This document shows, piece after piece, positions 61,455-64,000 of a DNA stretch of 64,000 nucleotides. Position 1 is the stretch's first letter. Each line of letters begins with the position of its first letter. A program made the position numbers and the translations under genes. The DNA is taken from assembly GCF_042646205.1 (NCBI RefSeq), contig NZ_JBHRTF010000002.1:806001-870000 (forward strand). The letters are read 5' to 3'. The notes under the pieces were generated by a model. The model was not told the DNA's origin and ran no database searches. It worked only from the letters and a program-made list of their open reading frames with translations. The DNA comes from Cellvibrio fontiphilus_A (GTDB lineage: Bacteria > Pseudomonadota > Gammaproteobacteria > Pseudomonadales > Cellvibrionaceae).

Positions 61455-63506
61455 CTAGTCGAAGAGGTTGAGCAGGTTGGCGAGTGTCTCCTCGCCCTTG
61501 GCCAGATTTTTCTCCGGGCTCTGTTCGCCAAAACCCTCCCACTCCACATCGTCAGCGGGTAGCTCTTCCAAAAACCGGCTGGGGGTGGTCTCGCTCATTT
61601 CGCCAAACTGTTTGCGTTTGCCGGCGAGTGTCATGGTGAGGGTGCGCTGGGCGCGGGTGATGCCCACGTAGGTCAGGCGGCGCTCTTCTTCAATATTGTT
61701 GTCTTCAATGCTGTTGCGATGGGGCAGTAGTTCTTCCTCCATGCCCACCATGAATACGTGAGGGAACTCCAAGCCTTTGGAGGCGTGCAGGGTCATGAGT
61801 TGCACCTGATCGCTCATGTCCTCCTCTTCCTGGCGCTCCATCATATCGCGCAGGATAAGTTTGGCCACGGCATCCTCAATGCGCGACTCCTCGCCCTCGT
61901 CATCATCGCTGCTGTTTTTGTCGATGGTTTTTTGCAGCGACTCGACCAGATAAAACACATTCTCCATGCGTTTTTCGGCGGCCTTGCTGCTCGCCGAGTT
62001 CTGGTGCAGCCAACCTTCGTAGTCTATGTCGCTGAGCAGTTCGCGGATCGCATCCACCGGGCGGTCGCCAGCACAATTGCGCGTGACTTGTTTGATCCAG
62101 TGCGCAAATCGTTGTAGTCGTTCCAGATTTTTCTCGGGAATGCGACTTTGTAAGCCCAGCTCATCCAGCGCCGCAAATAAACTGCAGTGACGTTCGCTTG
62201 CGTAACCGCCCAGTGCTTCCAGTGTGCTGGTGCCGATCTGGCGGCGCGGGGTGTTGATGATGCGCAAAAACGCGTTGTCGTCATCGGGGTTCACGATCAG
62301 GCGCAGGTAGGCCATCACATCCTTGATTTCGGTCTTGGCAAAAAAGGATGAGCCGCCGCTGATTTTGTAGGGAATCTGGTGCTGCTGGAGTTTCATTTCC
62401 AGCAAACGCGCCTGGTGATTGCCGCGATAGAGCACCGCAAAGTCGCGGAACTTATATTGTTTGCGCAGCCGTTGGGTGAGTATCTCGGTGGCGACGCGTT
62501 CGGCCTCGGCGTCCTCGTTTTTACAGCGGATCACGCGAATGGGATCGCCCAGCCCCATTTCACTCCACAGGGCTTTATCAAATTCGTGTGGGTTGTTGGC
62601 GATTAAGTGGTTAGCCACGCGCAGGATACGGCTGGTGGAGCGATAGTTTTGCTCCAGTTTGATCACGCGCAGGTTGGGGTAGTCCTGTTTTAACAGGCCC
62701 ATGTTTTCAGGGCGCGCCCCGCGCCAGGCGTAAATGGATTGGTCGTCGTCGCCCACCACGGTGAGCGCACCGCGATTGCCCACAATCAACTGCACTAAGA
62801 GGTATTGGCTGGAGTTGGTATCTTGATATTCATCCACCAGCAGGTAGCGAATCTTGCGCTGCCAGCGCTGCAAAACCTCCGGGTTAGTCTGGAACAACTC
62901 CACGGGAATAAGGATCAAATCGTCAAAGTCCACGGCGTTATAGGCGCGCAGTGCCTGATTGTAACGCTGGTAGATCAGGGCGATGGCCTGCTCGCCCGGG
63001 CTTTGTGCAAGGCTAAGGGCGCGGGCGGGAATCACCAGATCGTTTTTCCAGTTGGAGATCTGGTGCTGCACCAAATCCAGATGGTCGCTGTCCAGATCGC
63101 CATCTTTCATCATCAAATCTTTCAGCAGGGAGCGCGCATCTTCGGAGTCGAAGATGGAAAAGCCGGGTTTGAAGCCCAGGCTTTTGTGTTCGCGGCGAAT
63201 AATATTCAGCCCGAGGTTGTGGAAGGTAGACACGGTAAGCCCGCGCGAGGCGCTGCCTTTCACCAGTTTGCTGGCGCGCTCTTTCATCTCGCGTGCGGCT
63301 TTGTTGGTAAAGGTGAGCGCGGCGATATGGCGCGCCGGTATATCGCACTGCTCGATCAAGTAGGCAATCTTGCGGGTAATTACGCTGGTTTTACCGCTGC
63401 CCGCACCCGCCAGCACCAGACAGGGGCCATCGATATAGAGTACGGCTTCTTTTTGGCGGGGGTTAAGTTGAGTCACGGGTAATGCCTGGGTCGAGTGGGA
63501 GGGCAT
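61455..63506 (-). CDS. rep: ATP-dependent DNA helicase Rep (UvrD/SF1 family)
   Basis: 683 residues, close to E. coli Rep. It unwinds DNA 3'-5' and helps replication restart. SF1 motifs in order: Q-motif LNPRQKEAV, Walker A AGAGSGKTSV, LTFTNKAAREMKER (Ia), LLVDEYQDTN (II), VVGDDDQSIYAWRGA (III), LEQNYRS (IV), LMTLHASKGLEFPHV (V) and RRLTYVGITRAQRTL (VI). The C-terminal tail is short. ATG start with a weak ribosome site. Housekeeping gene unrelated to the polysaccharide locus. Confidence 0.96.
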   Translation of the reverse strand: MPSHSTQALPVTQLNPRQKEAVLYIDGPCLVLAGAGSGKTSVITRKIAYLIEQCDIPARHIAALTFTNKAAREMKERASKLVKGSASRGLTVSTFHNLGLNIIRREHKSLGFKPGFSIFDSEDARSLLKDLMMKDGDLDSDHLDLVQHQISNWKNDLVIPARALSLAQSPGEQAIALIYQRYNQALRAYNAVDFDDLILIPVELFQTNPEVLQRWQRKIRYLLVDEYQDTNSSQYLLVQLIVGNRGALTVVGDDDQSIYAWRGARPENMGLLKQDYPNLRVIKLEQNYRSTSRILRVANHLIANNPHEFDKALWSEMGLGDPIRVIRCKNEDAEAERVATEILTQRLRKQYKFRDFAVLYRGNHQARLLEMKLQQHQIPYKISGGSSFFAKTEIKDVMAYLRLIVNPDDDNAFLRIINTPRRQIGTSTLEALGGYASERHCSLFAALDELGLQSRIPEKNLERLQRFAHWIKQVTRNCAGDRPVDAIRELLSDIDYEGWLHQNSASSKAAEKRMENVFYLVESLQKTIDKNSSDDDEGEESRIEDAVAKLILRDMMERQEEEDMSDQVQLMTLHASKGLEFPHVFMVGMEEELLPHRNSIEDNNIEEERRLTYVGITRAQRTLTMTLAGKRKQFGEMSETTPSRFLEELPADDVEWEGFGEQSPEKNLAKGEETLANLLNLFD

Positions 63507-63693
63507 TCTATCAAGCCAAGAGCGGGCTTGTAATGCGCACCGCGCGGCTTGGGCAGAGCTATAACCGGAATGGTAAATCCGCTGACGTTAGGCGTTTTTT
63601 TGTTATAGGCAAGCCGTTTAGTTTGCCAGGGTGCACTGATACCATTCATTCAATTGGTTCACGTGCGATAGAAGCTGTGAGGGATGGAGTTCC

Positions 63694-64000
63694 ATGACCA
63701 ACCACGTAAAAATTCTTTTTGTGGACCGTGAGCAGGGCGAATACCTGCTTATTGCCGAAATACTGTCCCATATCCGACAAGTCAACTACGAGCTGGTGTG
63801 GTGCAATCAACTGGATGCCGCCCTGCCCAAAATCCTCTCCCAGGAATTTGATGTCGTTCTGCTGGATTATTACTGGGGCAGCGAAAGCGCCCGCGACTTG
63901 TTAAACGCCGCGCGCGTGCAAGCCTGCCAAATCCCCATAGTTGTCATGACCGATGAGATGGAAACCGAGGTGGATCGCGAGGCGATTCGCGCCGGTGCAG
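63694..64000 (+). CDS. Response-regulator receiver domain protein (3' partial)
   Basis: 102 residues are visible and the frame runs off the right end. It is a CheY-like receiver: ILFVDREQGE at the start (acidic pocket), the phospho-acceptor Asp in VVLLDYYWG, the switch Thr in VVMTDEME, and AIRAGA before the missing conserved Lys. Output domain unknown; such receivers often precede GGDEF/EAL or kinase modules. ATG 63694 has GGAG five bases upstream. It diverges from rep across about 190 bases. Confidence 0.85.
   Translation, partial: MTNHVKILFVDREQGEYLLIAEILSHIRQVNYELVWCNQLDAALPKILSQEFDVVLLDYYWGSESARDLLNAARVQACQIPIVVMTDEMETEVDREAIRAGA

Overview
The window looks like a chromosomal surface-polysaccharide region of a marine or soil gammaproteobacterium. 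The best fit is the Cellvibrionaceae (Cellvibrio-like). The clues are a lipoprotein with long poly-serine linkers around fibronectin-III-like modules (52418-53458), a very large Xanthomonas/Caulobacter-type TonB-dependent receptor (57890-61195), and a full exosortase A (XrtA/EpsH) PEP-CTERM locus. The genus is an inference from protein style; no marker gene such as rRNA is present.

Region 1 (1-10554, + strand) is the tail of an ABC-transporter-dependent polysaccharide cluster. It holds the C-terminal carbohydrate-binding domain of a Wzt-like ATPase, a glycosyltransferase-like/sulfotransferase fusion, rfbC, an APS kinase with an unusual N-terminal domain, a 1193-residue sulfotransferase/coiled-coil/GT2/GT4 fusion, an O-acyltransferase with an SGNH domain, and a multispanning protein of unknown function. 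Together these suggest a glycan that is sulfated (PAPS made locally by the kinase) and O-acylated.

Region 2 (10551-21363, - strand) is the sugar-nucleotide supply: dTDP-rhamnose (rfbDAB), UDP-glucuronate (ugd), mannose-1-P/GDP-mannose (phosphohexomutase, manC), UDP-galacturonate (4-epimerase) and a UDP-HexNAc-uronate (TviB/WbpO-like dehydrogenase). An XrtA-type polysaccharide deacetylase and tRNA-Arg(CCG) lie among them.

Region 3 (21591-50385, + strand) is the XrtA exopolysaccharide operon. It runs: initiating glycosyl-phosphotransferase, outer-membrane export lipoprotein, Wzz-like chain-length protein, a tyrosine-kinase homologue with a degenerate P-loop, a beta-barrel-like outer-membrane protein, PrsT, and exosortase A fused to EpsI. 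Glycosyltransferases, a second deacetylase, a Wzy-type polymerase/ligase, a Wzx flippase, an AsnB-type amidotransferase and a double-GNAT protein follow. An AT-rich insert at about 32.7-37.3 kb carries two glycosyltransferases and two secreted proteins that are paralogues of each other and belong to no family I recognise.

Region 4 (50445-57132, - strand) holds one PEP-CTERM substrate with a good sigma-54 promoter, an acyltransferase, the poly-serine lipoprotein, and the PrsR/PrsK two-component system. PrsR is a sigma-54 activator, so the locus appears to carry its own regulator, target promoter, sorting enzyme and substrate. Region 5 (57375-64000) is ordinary chromosome: cytochrome c5, a TonB-dependent receptor, Rep helicase and the start of a response regulator. 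No gene-free stretch exceeds 300 bases, and I saw no insertion sequences, integrases, CRISPR arrays or rRNA.
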